From the NCBI GenBank assembly GCA_016763875.1, contig JAESSZ010001157.1, forward strand, positions 1 to 14,190: a stretch of DNA of 14,190 nt. The letters are read 5' to 3'. Source of the stretch: Nannocystaceae bacterium. Lineage in GTDB: Bacteria > Myxococcota_A > Polyangia > Nannocystales > Nannocystaceae. This document shows, piece by piece, positions 1 through 7,901 of this stretch. A program made the position numbers and the translations under genes. The notes under the pieces were generated by a model. That model searched no databases. It was not told the DNA's origin and saw only the letters and a list, made by a program, of their open reading frames with translations. Within the stretch, counting starts at the first letter, position 1, and each line of letters begins with the position of its first letter.

Positions 1-2
1 CC

Positions 3-467
3 ACAGCCGCGACTGTGGCCGAGGATAGTGCTCGCCTGCCCTACAACTGCCTCCCGTACCTCACCGCGGTCGAGGAAATCTCTCGATTCCTGACCCGTGC
101 CGCGACCCACGCAAGCCGCTCGGACGCGTGCGTGGACGGGGAAAGCACGCGCATCGCTATCGATGCATTGCACGTATGCCCCGCGGCGGGCGGCACCCCC
201 AACCGACGTCCATTCGACACCAGTTTCCGCGTGACCACGTACCTGGCCGACGCGGGCCTCCACAAGGACCCCAACACGCCCGCGCCCCATAGCTCTGTTC
301 AGCGGGTGACGTTCACGTTCGCCCCCAAAAACGGCGGCTACGTGCTCGACACCAACATCGTCGTCCCGGATCTTCCCGACGGCGCCACACCGGTCACGGC
401 CGCCCACGACGGCGAGTGCTACGGCAAGAGCAAGGCGTTCGTCCCACAGGTTATTGAGCTGCCGTAG
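3..467 (+). CDS. Hypothetical protein, 5' end cut by the window
   Basis: The reading frame is open from base 3, with no stop before the left edge, and ends at TAG 465-467, so about 154 C-terminal residues are visible. A GTG at 15 is the first possible start inside the window, but no ribosome binding site can be judged there and the gene more likely begins upstream. I do not recognise the family. The visible part is hydrophilic, without membrane segments, and carries four cysteines (in YNCLPY, DACVDG, HVCPAA and GECYGK). Such spacing suits disulphide bonds in an exported protein, but the N-terminus that would show a signal peptide is outside the window. The gene converges on the small RDD gene, with 39 bp between the two stop codons and no clear hairpin there. 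A shorter opposite-strand frame overlaps it, but the plus frame is longer and shows GC-rich third positions. Confidence 0.6.
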   Translation, partial: TAATVAEDSARLPYNCLPYLTAVEEISRFLTRAATHASRSDACVDGESTRIAIDALHVCPAAGGTPNRRPFDTSFRVTTYLADAGLHKDPNTPAPHSSVQRVTFTFAPKNGGYVLDTNIVVPDLPDGATPVTAAHDGECYGKSKAFVPQVIELP

Positions 468-506
468 AACGGCGGCCCCACCCACGGCGAAAGTACCTCG
501 TCTGGG

Positions 507-1019
507 TCACGCATCCACAACTTTGGTGCCTGCGACGTGGTCGTGGCCGCAACGTTGCGCGCTTCCGAAGATCAGCAGGATGTTGACCATGCCCAACAGT
601 GGGCCCGCGAACGGAACCAAGGAGATCACACTGAACGGCAGGTAGCGCTTCACAACGATGTCGGTCAACGATGGCTTGGAGCCGTCGACATTCACGATCC
701 GGATCCCAAGCGCTTTCTTGCCGATCGTCTGCCCGTTCGCCGCCAGGTACTTGCCGTTGACGACGGCGTACACCGCAACGCCCGCGAGCGTCCCGAGGGC
801 CGTCTCGAGGAAGCTGGGGTCGTAGTTCTCAGGAAAGCCGTCGTAGAAGCCCAGCATGTATTGAATCGGGCCGAGTATGACTAGGATAAGCAGTCCGTCC
901 AGCATCGCTGCGCCCAGACGGCTACCACGACCCGCCAAGGGGGCCTCGCCATCGCTCGTTTCTGCGACCACATCAAGATCTACTTTCGGGGGTTCGTAGG
1001 GATTGACTTCGGATTCCAT
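507..1019 (-). CDS. Small RDD family membrane protein
   Basis: A 170-residue RDD-family integral membrane protein whose transported or bound partner is unknown. It opens with NPYEPP (residues 6-11), a proline-rich cytoplasmic lead-in often seen before RDD domains. The first helix carries the RDD-type Arg...Asp pair (RLGAAMLDGLL, about 34-44). A second hydrophobic stretch lies at about 75-90, followed by the conserved loop NGQTIGKKALGIRIV (95-109). A third lies at about 127-152, and the C-terminal RCGHDHVAGTKVV (156-168) matches the typical R-x-x-HD-x-x-AGT-x-VV ending. The ATG at 1019 has AAGGA about 10 bases upstream, which supports this start. It lies 63 bp downstream of the DUF58 gene on the same strand, so it is probably the last gene of the MoxR operon, though a separate promoter in that gap cannot be excluded. 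It is much shorter than the other RDD gene at the head of the operon and lacks its C-terminal helical tail. Confidence 0.88.
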   Translation of the reverse strand: MESEVNPYEPPKVDLDVVAETSDGEAPLAGRGSRLGAAMLDGLLILVILGPIQYMLGFYDGFPENYDPSFLETALGTLAGVAVYAVVNGKYLAANGQTIGKKALGIRIVNVDGSKPSLTDIVVKRYLPFSVISLVPFAGPLLGMVNILLIFGSAQRCGHDHVAGTKVVDA

Positions 1020-1082
1020 GGCTATCGTGTCCTTGTCTTTCGACGGTTGAGTGTTGGCAAGTTCTCGCTGCCCAGCCGGCGC

Positions 1083-2390
1083 CTACAGCAGATGCCGCAC
1101 CTTCACTTCGAGGTATTGATTGACGAGGGCCGGGGTGAGATCTGCGGGAAGAACGTCCAGGACAAGTGCCCCCGCATTGCGAAGATCTCGGACGAGTTGG
1201 TCACGTCGCGCCAGGAGTTCCGCCGCAGCTGCCGCGTCGTACAGCGCACCAACCCCGCCGCCCGAAGGCTGCGTCAGCTGTTCGAGCTGCGAGTCACGCA
1301 GCAGCACGCACAGCGGCAGATGCCGACGTCCCAAGGTCCGTGTCGTCTCAAGGAGGTCCTTGGCCCCCCCCTCATCGATGACCTGCGTCATGATCACGAT
1401 GAGGCTCCGCTTCCGAAGCCGGCCTGCCACACGCAAGAACGCCGCCCGGAAATCTGTCTCACGCAGCTCGGGATGCACGTCGAAGGTCGCTTGTACGAAA
1501 CGACGCGCCATCTGTCGTCCCGCCAGCGGTGGCACGTACGACCGAGTCTCGTCCGCAAACGTCATCACGCCCGCGTCGTCGCCGGTCCGCCCCACGATGT
1601 GCGCCATCATCAATGCACTGTTCAGGGCGTGGTCAAACAGCGGAAGCTCGTCGACCACCGCCGTCATCAGGCGCCCGCTGTCGAGCGCGAACATCACACT
1701 TTGGTTGCGTTCGAGCTGATAGTCGCGGCAGATCAACTTGCAGCGACGCGCCGTCGCCTTCCAATCGATCGCGCGATACTGGTCGCCGCGGTTGTAATTC
1801 CGCAGCGCCTCGAACTCGCTCTCTCCGCCTTTGTACCGAGTGAGTCGGCTGCCCGCGACGGCGCGATTGTGGGGGGCCATCAGTTCGTACGCCCGGACCG
1901 CTTGCACGTCAGGGTAAACGCGCACTGCCACCTCAGCGGCGATGCGGTGCTGACGGATCCACAACCCCAGCGGCGATCGGTGCCGAATCCAATGGTCGCC
2001 CAGCGTGTAGGCGCCTCTTCGAGTCGGCACTACGCGGTAGCTAGCCTCGGCACGCGAGCCTGGCGCCAGTTTGATCTTCAACGGCAGATCCGGCGAACGC
2101 CCGTGCTCGAAAAGGTCCTCGAACAGGGTCACCGTGAGCGGTCGTGAACTGTGGGATCGCAGCTGAACCCGGACGACGTTGGCGCGCCCGATGGACATGA
2201 CCTCTGGCGCAACACGCCCCTCGACCGTCACCTTGGTCCCGCGCGCCCACAGTAGATCGATGACGGCGCCGATGATGATCACACCGTCCAGTGCCAACAG
2301 TGGCCACAGCAACGACGGCTCGAACGCGACCCCAAGCGCAAACGCGACCGGGAACGCGGTCAGCACGACCAGAGTACGCGATGGGATCAC
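1083..2390 (-). CDS. DUF58 protein with vWA-like core, partner of MoxR
   Basis: A 435-residue DUF58 protein. Members are encoded beside MoxR ATPases and are thought to act with them in assembling or maturing protein complexes at the membrane. Two hydrophobic segments (about 8-24 and 28-45) anchor the N-terminus. A beta-rich region follows (about 55-165). The DUF58 signature is clear at about 190-214: ESEFEALRNYNRGDQYRAID and then WKATAR. The vWA-like core begins with VMFALDSGRLM (232-242), where DSGR replaces the canonical metal-binding DxSxS, as is common in this family. The start is GTG at 2390, overlapping the MoxR stop as GTGA, with GAAGG about 8 bases upstream. The gene follows MoxR with a 4-base overlap, which implies coupled translation and stoichiometric production. 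It ends at TAG 1083-1085. Confidence 0.93.
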   Translation of the reverse strand: MIPSRTLVVLTAFPVAFALGVAFEPSLLWPLLALDGVIIIGAVIDLLWARGTKVTVEGRVAPEVMSIGRANVVRVQLRSHSSRPLTVTLFEDLFEHGRSPDLPLKIKLAPGSRAEASYRVVPTRRGAYTLGDHWIRHRSPLGLWIRQHRIAAEVAVRVYPDVQAVRAYELMAPHNRAVAGSRLTRYKGGESEFEALRNYNRGDQYRAIDWKATARRCKLICRDYQLERNQSVMFALDSGRLMTAVVDELPLFDHALNSALMMAHIVGRTGDDAGVMTFADETRSYVPPLAGRQMARRFVQATFDVHPELRETDFRAAFLRVAGRLRKRSLIVIMTQVIDEGGAKDLLETTRTLGRRHLPLCVLLRDSQLEQLTQPSGGGVGALYDAAAAAELLARRDQLVRDLRNAGALVLDVLPADLTPALVNQYLEVKVRHLL

Positions 2391-3352
2391 GTCACGGCCT
2401 TCGGCACCGGGACCTCGGCAAGGATCTGCTCCAGGCAGTTGTCGGCGGACAGTCCCTCGAACTCGGCGTCGGGCTGCAACATCAGCCGGTGTCGGAGCAC
2501 CGCGGGGGCGAGCGCCTTGACGTCGTCAGGGATCGCGAAGTCTCGCCCATGCAGAGCCGCCCGCGCTCGTGCGGCGACCGCCAGCGAGATCGATCCGCGG
2601 GGTGAAGCACCGACGAAAATCGAGCGATGGTCACGGGTCCGCGCGACAATCTCGGTGACGTAGGCCAATAACGCCTCGCTAACGTTCACGCCGCCCACCG
2701 CCTCCTGCATGGCGCGCACCCCCTCGGCGTCCACGACCTGCTCGAGTCCCGCGTCCTCGAGGTCGGACGGGTTGAAGCCCGCGAGATGGTTTCTGAGGAT
2801 CTGCATCTCGACCTCCCGCTCCGGATGTCCCACGCTAATTTTGAGCAGGAATCGGTCCAGTTGCGCTTCTGGCAGAGGGTAGGTCCCCTGGGACTCCACC
2901 GGGTTTTGAGTGGCCATCACGAAGAAAGGCCGCGACAGCGTGCGCGTGACTCCGTCGGTGCTCACGCTGCTCTCCGCCATTGCCTCGAGCAACGCCGACT
3001 GGGTCTTGGCCGGCGCCCTATTAATCTCATCGGCGAGGACGAACTGCGCAAATATTGGTCCTTCGATGAACTCGAAGCGTCCAGCCCCCTGGTTGAAGAC
3101 ATTCCCCCCGGTCACGTCACTGGGCATGAGGTCCGGCGTGAACTGAATACGCTTGTCGGTGCACCCGACGACCTTGCTCAGCACGCGCACCAAGAGGGTC
3201 TTGCCCAGACCAGGCACGCCTTCGATGAGCACGTGTCCCCGGGCAACAATGGCCACCAACACGTGCTCGATCAGCTCGTCCTGCCCCAGCAATACCCGGC
3301 CGACCTGATTACGAATGGCTGCGCTGACTTCGCCGAGTTGTTCGAGATTCAT
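2387..3352 (-). CDS. MoxR-family AAA+ ATPase
   Basis: A 321-residue cytoplasmic MoxR AAA+ ATPase of normal family length. Known MoxR proteins use ATP hydrolysis to remodel or activate client complexes, usually together with a vWA-type partner, here the adjacent DUF58 protein. Walker A is GVPGLGKT (45-52) and Walker B is FVLADEINR (104-112), followed by the MoxR-typical APAKTQSALLEAM. Sensor 1 lies in MATQNP (146-151), and the motif PEAQLDRF (161-168) carries the expected arginine. The C-terminal lid contains GASPRGSISL, the usual MoxR sensor-2 region. The ATG at 3352 has AGGA about 9 bases upstream and overlaps the stop of the preceding gene as ATGA. The stop overlaps the DUF58 start as GTGA. 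All ATPase motifs look intact. The client cannot be read from the sequence. Confidence 0.96.
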   Translation of the reverse strand: MNLEQLGEVSAAIRNQVGRVLLGQDELIEHVLVAIVARGHVLIEGVPGLGKTLLVRVLSKVVGCTDKRIQFTPDLMPSDVTGGNVFNQGAGRFEFIEGPIFAQFVLADEINRAPAKTQSALLEAMAESSVSTDGVTRTLSRPFFVMATQNPVESQGTYPLPEAQLDRFLLKISVGHPEREVEMQILRNHLAGFNPSDLEDAGLEQVVDAEGVRAMQEAVGGVNVSEALLAYVTEIVARTRDHRSIFVGASPRGSISLAVAARARAALHGRDFAIPDDVKALAPAVLRHRLMLQPDAEFEGLSADNCLEQILAEVPVPKAVT

Positions 3353-5316
3353 CGTGGTCTTCCTGTTGCGCGGAGCAGTTTGCCGAGTTCAGCAATGATC
3401 GAGACGCCATCGGTCTCAGTGTCGTCGGAGGGCTCGTCGGTTGTCGCGCAGTGCGCCCGCACCAACAGCCCCACAATGTCGGTCTCGTCCCGACCGCTTT
3501 GTCGTGCGCAGGCCTCCGATAGTCCTTGAAGGCCTCGCCTCGCATCAGCGGGAAATCGCATTCGCAGGCGGCCGAGCGCCCATTGACAGTACATCGCCGC
3601 CGCATGCTGCTGCGCATTGGCCCGTTGATAGTGCTGCCCCAGGGCTCGCGCGTGCTGGGCAAACCTTCGGCGGGAGGTCGCCCGCGGGTCGCGCCCCGAG
3701 CCGAAACGGGCACCACGCCACGCGTAGAATACGAGCAGGAACAGTACGAGTTGGACGACTGCCGCCGTGAGGTGGGTTCGACGGATGCCCTCCACCGGAT
3801 TCGGTGACGCCGAGGACCCGGCCCGCCCGGTCACGATGTGCACCGTGTCACCCTGATGCTCGAGCAGCTCGACGGCGTATTGCGCATTGCCCGGTACAGC
3901 CATCGACGCATTGCAAAACAGCGCATCGGTGCCTAGTACGACAACGCCACCCGCGCCGTGCGGCACGTACCCCGCGTATGCCGTGTCGCCACGCGCCAAA
4001 AAGACATCAGAGCCGCTGAGGCCCGCGATGCCACCACCCGTGGGCAAGCTCAGCATGAAGTCCGTCACGCTCGTCCCATCCCAGTACGGCTCGGTCACCC
4101 GCCGTAGCGAGTCTTCTGACTCATCAATGACGGGGCGAACGCCCAACCACCTTGGTGCCTCGGCCGCCGCGACGACGAGCTGGCCGCCGCTGGCAAACCA
4201 CGGTGCAACCGTCTCCCACGTCGCTTCTTCGGGCTCCACGCCTCCGAGCAGGAGCATCGCGGGGACGCTCGGTTCGCCGCTGTCGGTCAGCGTAAAGTCG
4301 GGGCGATTGCGGACCTCGACTTCGGCGCCGCGCTTGCGCAGCAGCGCCACGATTGCGGCGTGACCTGATGGGGACACCGACCACGGGTAAGTGGTTCTGG
4401 ACAGCGACTCGCACGCAACGCCAGCCGTGACCGCGAGCAGCAACGCGAGCGCCAACGGTCCAGACTGCGTGACGATGGTGCGCACCTTCGTCAACAGAGT
4501 CTCGAACGCGCCCGCGGTCGTCGGTTCCGCGTCGAATTGAGCCGCATCGACCAGCTGCAGCACTTCGCGAACGGCCTTGTGGATCTTGGGGCGGCTGCGC
4601 AGCTGGCGGACGTAGTCCCCGTTGGTCCGCGATCGATGCAAGCGAATGAGCTCGTCGTGGTCGAGCCGTCGCAGAAGCGCGGCGTGGGTGTAGTCAACGG
4701 CGGCATCGTACTCTTGGCGGGCGGCCGCTTGCTCAGCGAGGCCCAACAGTCTCCCCACATCGGTCTCCGCTGCGTGCCGCGAGTTCGCGACCGTGGCGGC
4801 ACCTTCGCCTCCGATGTCCCCGGGCTCGGACCCGGGCTCGGGCTCGTGCTCGCGCCTCCCGGTAACAATGTTGCCGCGAATCGAAAATCCGAGCACGAGC
4901 AGCGCGCCCCCGATGATGATCCAAAAGAGCATCTGCGCTGGCAAACCGAAGCTCGGCATCGTCCCCGACTCGCTGGGTCCGTCAGACGTGCGCCGCGGCC
5001 GGGATTCGTCCCGCTGACGTTTGGTTTTCTGTGGGGCCGAGCTCTCGGGATCAAGACGTCGCTTGCGAATCGACCATGGACCCCGCGGACCGGTCATCTC
5101 TGCCCGCGGCCCGTCGCACGTCGCAGAAAACGCGGGACACGAGGGGGTCCCGGACTCCAGCAGCGGGCACCACCGCGCTTCTTCGTCCGACAGTGGGTAG
5201 TCCTCGTCGTGGCAAAAGGCGAAACGCGCCTCGTCCAAGATCTCGCGTACATCCATGCCGGCATCAGCGACTGAGGGGCCCATCAGGACCAACATCAATG
5301 CGATGCCCGGACTCAT
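3349..5316 (-). CDS. Membrane protein: DUF4129-like and DUF4350-like regions in one chain
   Basis: A 655-residue membrane protein that appears to join two proteins usually encoded separately in MoxR operons. Residues 1-19 form a signal peptide or signal anchor (MSPGIALMLVLMGPSVADA). Residues 20-120 are extracytoplasmic and basic towards the end, with Cys35, Cys50, Cys60 and Cys67. A membrane helix spans about 128-147. Residues 185-262 resemble the cytoplasmic DUF4129 domain, including ALLRRLDHDELIRLHRSRTN and DYVRQLR. A second helix (285-302) leads into a DUF4350-like domain (about 315-495; PSGHAAIVALLRKRGAEVEV near its start). A last helix (517-534) precedes the basic tail FGSGRDPRATSRRRFAQHAR. 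The ATG at 5316 is chosen because it overlaps the upstream stop as ATGA and has GGAG 6 bases upstream; an in-frame start at 5367 would bury 51 bases in the previous gene. Domain names rest on motif memory, not a profile search. Confidence 0.85.
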   Translation of the reverse strand: MSPGIALMLVLMGPSVADAGMDVREILDEARFAFCHDEDYPLSDEEARWCPLLESGTPSCPAFSATCDGPRAEMTGPRGPWSIRKRRLDPESSAPQKTKRQRDESRPRRTSDGPSESGTMPSFGLPAQMLFWIIIGGALLVLGFSIRGNIVTGRREHEPEPGSEPGDIGGEGAATVANSRHAAETDVGRLLGLAEQAAARQEYDAAVDYTHAALLRRLDHDELIRLHRSRTNGDYVRQLRSRPKIHKAVREVLQLVDAAQFDAEPTTAGAFETLLTKVRTIVTQSGPLALALLLAVTAGVACESLSRTTYPWSVSPSGHAAIVALLRKRGAEVEVRNRPDFTLTDSGEPSVPAMLLLGGVEPEEATWETVAPWFASGGQLVVAAAEAPRWLGVRPVIDESEDSLRRVTEPYWDGTSVTDFMLSLPTGGGIAGLSGSDVFLARGDTAYAGYVPHGAGGVVVLGTDALFCNASMAVPGNAQYAVELLEHQGDTVHIVTGRAGSSASPNPVEGIRRTHLTAAVVQLVLFLLVFYAWRGARFGSGRDPRATSRRRFAQHARALGQHYQRANAQQHAAAMYCQWALGRLRMRFPADARRGLQGLSEACARQSGRDETDIVGLLVRAHCATTDEPSDDTETDGVSIIAELGKLLRATGRPR

Positions 5317-6071
5317 CGGTCGCTCCGTCGTTCGCAAAGGGCCGCGAACGCCAGCTGCACGTCCCAACCGTCGCGCTGCGTCCGACTGTCGATGTAGTGG
5401 AGGAAGCGGGCCGTCGCGATGAGCGGGGCGACCGCGAAGAATCCGAGCAAAGCGCCAAGCGAACCGCCGTCGGTGAGCAAGTCTCCGGTTGGCCTTCCCA
5501 GCTGGAGCGATGTATCCAAGACAAACGCACCGAGTTGGTCGGCACCGACGGCACCAGCGACCATCGTCGTCAACATCACGAACACCAGCGAGACAAGCGG
5601 GATCGCCTGCTCGCTGCTGAGGGCCGCAGCACGCCCAACCGCGACGGTTGCGCCGAGACGCTCAAGCAGGGTCGCCTCGTGAACGAACGTACTTCGGGGA
5701 ATCGACCACACGGGACCCACGATGAGCAAGCTCGCCAGCGCGGTTATCAATCGCGTGAGCACCAGACCACCAAGAAAGGACGGAAGGCGACGCAGGAACT
5801 CCGACAGCACGCCGCGCGTCGCGACCTCCCGGTCGAACATCAACTTGCTCGCCGCGATAGTGAAGCAGCCCTGCACGATCGTCGACAGCGCGAACGCCAG
5901 CAGCCAGACGGTGGGCCACCCGTAGTCCAGCACAACGCGCGCGGCATAGCAGAGCAGCGCCGCCGGCAGCACCGTAAAGAGGCTGAGCCGAGCGTAGACT
6001 CCCGCGCCAACCTCCGCCTGCCATCGCAGCGCGAGGTCGAGCGTCTCCGACATCGCGCGAGGGCGCAGCAC
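5313..6071 (-). CDS. Polytopic membrane protein of the MoxR operon
   Basis: A roughly 252-residue membrane protein with no confident family name. Hydrophobic segments lie at about 30-47, 54-75, 97-119, 157-178 and 204-221. The C-terminal ARFLHYIDSRTQRDGWDVQL (221-240) resembles the ending of membrane proteins often found next to SpoIIM and DUF4129 genes, in which an aromatic-rich YID-x-R-x-x-R-x-GWD stretch closes the protein. The start is uncertain. GTG 6071 gives MLRPRAMSETLD, which fits the LRPR...ExLD opening common in such proteins and leaves a 10-base gap after the SpoIIM stop. ATG 6053 is the next choice. A TTG at 6152 would overlap SpoIIM by 71 bases and is unlikely. None of these has a clear ribosome binding site. 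The stop overlaps the next start as ATGA. It probably forms part of the membrane platform with SpoIIM and RDD. Confidence 0.8.
   Translation of the reverse strand: MLRPRAMSETLDLALRWQAEVGAGVYARLSLFTVLPAALLCYAARVVLDYGWPTVWLLAFALSTIVQGCFTIAASKLMFDREVATRGVLSEFLRRLPSFLGGLVLTRLITALASLLIVGPVWSIPRSTFVHEATLLERLGATVAVGRAAALSSEQAIPLVSLVFVMLTTMVAGAVGADQLGAFVLDTSLQLGRPTGDLLTDGGSLGALLGFFAVAPLIATARFLHYIDSRTQRDGWDVQLAFAALCERRSDR
5323..5326 (-). promoter_or_regulatory. Ribosome binding site fixing the start at 5316
   Basis: GGAG on the minus strand ends 6 bases before the ATG at 5316. It lies inside the end of the preceding gene, as expected for coupled translation. It supports 5316 over the in-frame ATG at 5367. 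Confidence 0.6.
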
Positions 6072-6081
6072 GATTCGTGCG

Positions 6082-7068
6082 CTAGCGAGATTCAACGACG
6101 CCCCGCCGGCCACTGAGGGCAAAGTACGCGACCACACCGAGCCACAGTGCAATGGACACGGTCCACTTCAACGCCATCGGCACCGAAGATGGCGACCAGT
6201 AGCCCTCGATCAGGGCGGCGATCACCAGCATCAACGCCGCGCCCACGATCAGACGCCCAACCACGCTGGCCTGCGCCCGCAGCGAGGCAAGCCGCGTCAT
6301 CGCGCCTGGCTGCACCAAAGCGTCCCCCATGCGCAGGCCGGCCGCGCCAGCAATCACGATCGCTGTCAGCTCGAAGGCACCGTGACCGGCGACGAACGTC
6401 GCGATGTTCTCGCCGCCACCGGCCGCGGTCACGTAGCCGAGCACGGCCCCGAGCGCGATCCCGTTGTAGACGAGCAGATACACGCTCCCTAGACCGAAAA
6501 TGATCCCGCCAGCGAAGCACTGAAAGGCGATACCGACGTTGTGGCGCAGATAGAAACCCGCCATCGCGGTGTCAGCGGCTTCCGGACGACCGGTGGAGAA
6601 ACCCTCGACGTAGGCACGCGCGAGCGCGTCGAGCTGCTCGGCGGGCACGATCGCATGGGCCAGTGCGGGCTCGCTAAGGGTCGCCACGAACGCGACGACG
6701 AAGGGAATAATGAGCAGCGCCGCCGCGGCCACGATATGCATCGCGCTGGCGCGAAAGGCCGCAGGGAAGTCACGGGTAACCAGGGCCAGCGCTTTGTCCA
6801 GATCGTAGGCGTGCGCGCTGTACAACCCGTTGTGCGCCTTGGCGGCCAGCGCGTCCAGGAACGCGACGAGGTCCGCCGAATATCCGCGGGCCCGCGCATG
6901 CATGAGGTCGCCACAGACGTTGCGATACAGCCGCCCGACTGCGGAGATATCGGATCCCGACATGCGGTGCAGCGCGCGGCCAGATTGCATCAGCGCCTCG
7001 AGTCGCTCCCAATGCCGTCGACGCTCGGCAACGAAACGGTCCTGCGCCGTGCCTGAGTTCGCCATCAT
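6082..7068 (-). CDS. SpoIIM/DUF95 family membrane protein
   Basis: A 328-residue protein of the stage II sporulation protein M (DUF95) family. In Bacillus, SpoIIM belongs to the DMP peptidoglycan-remodelling complex. In most other bacteria the family occurs in MoxR-RDD operons without sporulation, and its role is unknown. The N-terminal 105 residues are cytoplasmic and helical. Membrane segments lie at about 111-130, 178-216 (two closely spaced), 232-248, 272-288 and 299-318. The family hallmarks are FYLRHNVGIAFQCFAGGIIF (172-191), the following VYNGIALGAVLGY, and HGAFELTAIVIAGAAGLRMG (229-248). The ATG at 7068 overlaps the upstream RDD stop as ATGA and has GGAG about 10 bases upstream; a second ATG follows directly at 7065. 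The stop is TAG 6082-6084. No key segment appears missing. Confidence 0.94.
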   Translation of the reverse strand: MMANSGTAQDRFVAERRRHWERLEALMQSGRALHRMSGSDISAVGRLYRNVCGDLMHARARGYSADLVAFLDALAAKAHNGLYSAHAYDLDKALALVTRDFPAAFRASAMHIVAAAALLIIPFVVAFVATLSEPALAHAIVPAEQLDALARAYVEGFSTGRPEAADTAMAGFYLRHNVGIAFQCFAGGIIFGLGSVYLLVYNGIALGAVLGYVTAAGGGENIATFVAGHGAFELTAIVIAGAAGLRMGDALVQPGAMTRLASLRAQASVVGRLIVGAALMLVIAALIEGYWSPSSVPMALKWTVSIALWLGVVAYFALSGRRGVVESR

Positions 7069-7865
7069 GCCGCCGCGCTCCGGACCTTGCGTTGAGCGGA
7101 GCGCGAGTGCAGCAGTGCCAGAAACCGGACGGGATCGTCATAGGGCACGCCGCTGCGCTTGGCGAGTTCGGGAGCGATCATCTCGGCGAGTTCCTGCGCG
7201 CGACCGGGACTCAACCGTCGCGCGCGACGAAGAAAAAGCTCAATCGCGTCCCGCTCGGCCTCCTCGAGTGCGAGCACTCCGACCAATCGCTCCTGTTCTG
7301 CGGGCGTGGGCGAGGGCGTCATCTTCAGTGGCGTGGCAAGGTCATGCTTCTCCTCGACCACCACAAGGGTGCCAGCGACGAGGTCGCCCAGTCGCCGGAA
7401 GCGCGCGTCGAAGGACATGACAACGACCCCGACAAGATAGGTCGGGATAACAACCGTCGGCAGCAGATCGACGCCCCGCATCAAGTTGCGCAGGACGCTA
7501 TCGAGGAACGTCGCGGGGTGTCCCCCCTCCTTGACCACGCGCAGGTTGAGCACGCGCTTCCCGACGCTCTGGCCGTGCATCAGCGTCTCGCTGAGCACGA
7601 AATAGCCCCAATCGAGCACGAACACCCCGACGAACACGACACCGGTCCCCAACTCTTCGAACTGAGACGAGAAACCCGCCAGCACCAGACACGCGATCAC
7701 CAGCGCGACGAGCAGGACGCGGACGACGAGATCAATCCCGTAGGCGAGGGCTCGCCGAGCCGGGCCAGCCACGCGAAGCCCGAAACGAACGTGTTCGGGC
7801 GTCTCGATCGATGTCGTTGTGTCCAACGGCTCAGGACTTGGCGCACCCACCGGTAGTGCTGTCAT
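7065..7865 (-). CDS. RDD family membrane protein with helical C-terminal tail
   Basis: A 266-residue RDD protein at the head of the MoxR operon. The RDD domain covers about 24-170. It has the Arg...Asp pair in RRALAYGIDLVVR (37-49), hydrophobic segments at about 46-65 and 75-92, the loop GQSVGKRVLNLRVV (98-111), a third segment at 138-152 and the closing DARFRRLGDLVAGTLVV (153-169). Residues 172-266 form a charged, probably helical cytoplasmic tail, as in RDD proteins that sit next to SpoIIM genes. The ATG at 7865 is preferred. The frame stays open to 8336, but that extension would cross the intergenic region and overlap the start of the divergent FAD oxidoreductase, and it loses RDD similarity. 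Only a weak purine-rich stretch precedes 7865. As the first gene, its upstream region should hold the operon promoter. Confidence 0.92.
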   Translation of the reverse strand: MTALPVGAPSPEPLDTTTSIETPEHVRFGLRVAGPARRALAYGIDLVVRVLLVALVIACLVLAGFSSQFEELGTGVVFVGVFVLDWGYFVLSETLMHGQSVGKRVLNLRVVKEGGHPATFLDSVLRNLMRGVDLLPTVVIPTYLVGVVVMSFDARFRRLGDLVAGTLVVVEEKHDLATPLKMTPSPTPAEQERLVGVLALEEAERDAIELFLRRARRLSPGRAQELAEMIAPELAKRSGVPYDDPVRFLALLHSRSAQRKVRSAAA

Positions 7866-7901
7866 ATCGTTTCTATCGCCGTGACGGGTGGCTTTTGGAT
7901 A

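Noticed and set aside
1047..2147. A long plus-strand open frame opposite the DUF58 gene
   Set aside because: The translation is arginine- and histidine-rich with no recognisable motif, while the minus strand encodes a complete DUF58 protein. It is a GC-rich shadow frame.
5031..6116. A long plus-strand open frame opposite the membrane protein genes
   Set aside because: The composition is low-complexity and charge-rich, as expected of an antisense frame; the minus strand has well supported, overlapping genes here.
6072..6152. A TTG start at 6152 for the polytopic membrane protein
   Set aside because: It would overlap the SpoIIM coding region by 71 bases and uses a rare start codon; GTG 6071 or ATG 6053 fits the gene junction and the protein family opening better.
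6082..7068. SpoIIM as evidence that the organism forms endospores
   Set aside because: The DUF95/SpoIIM family is widespread in non-sporulating bacteria within MoxR-RDD operons, and no other sporulation gene is present.
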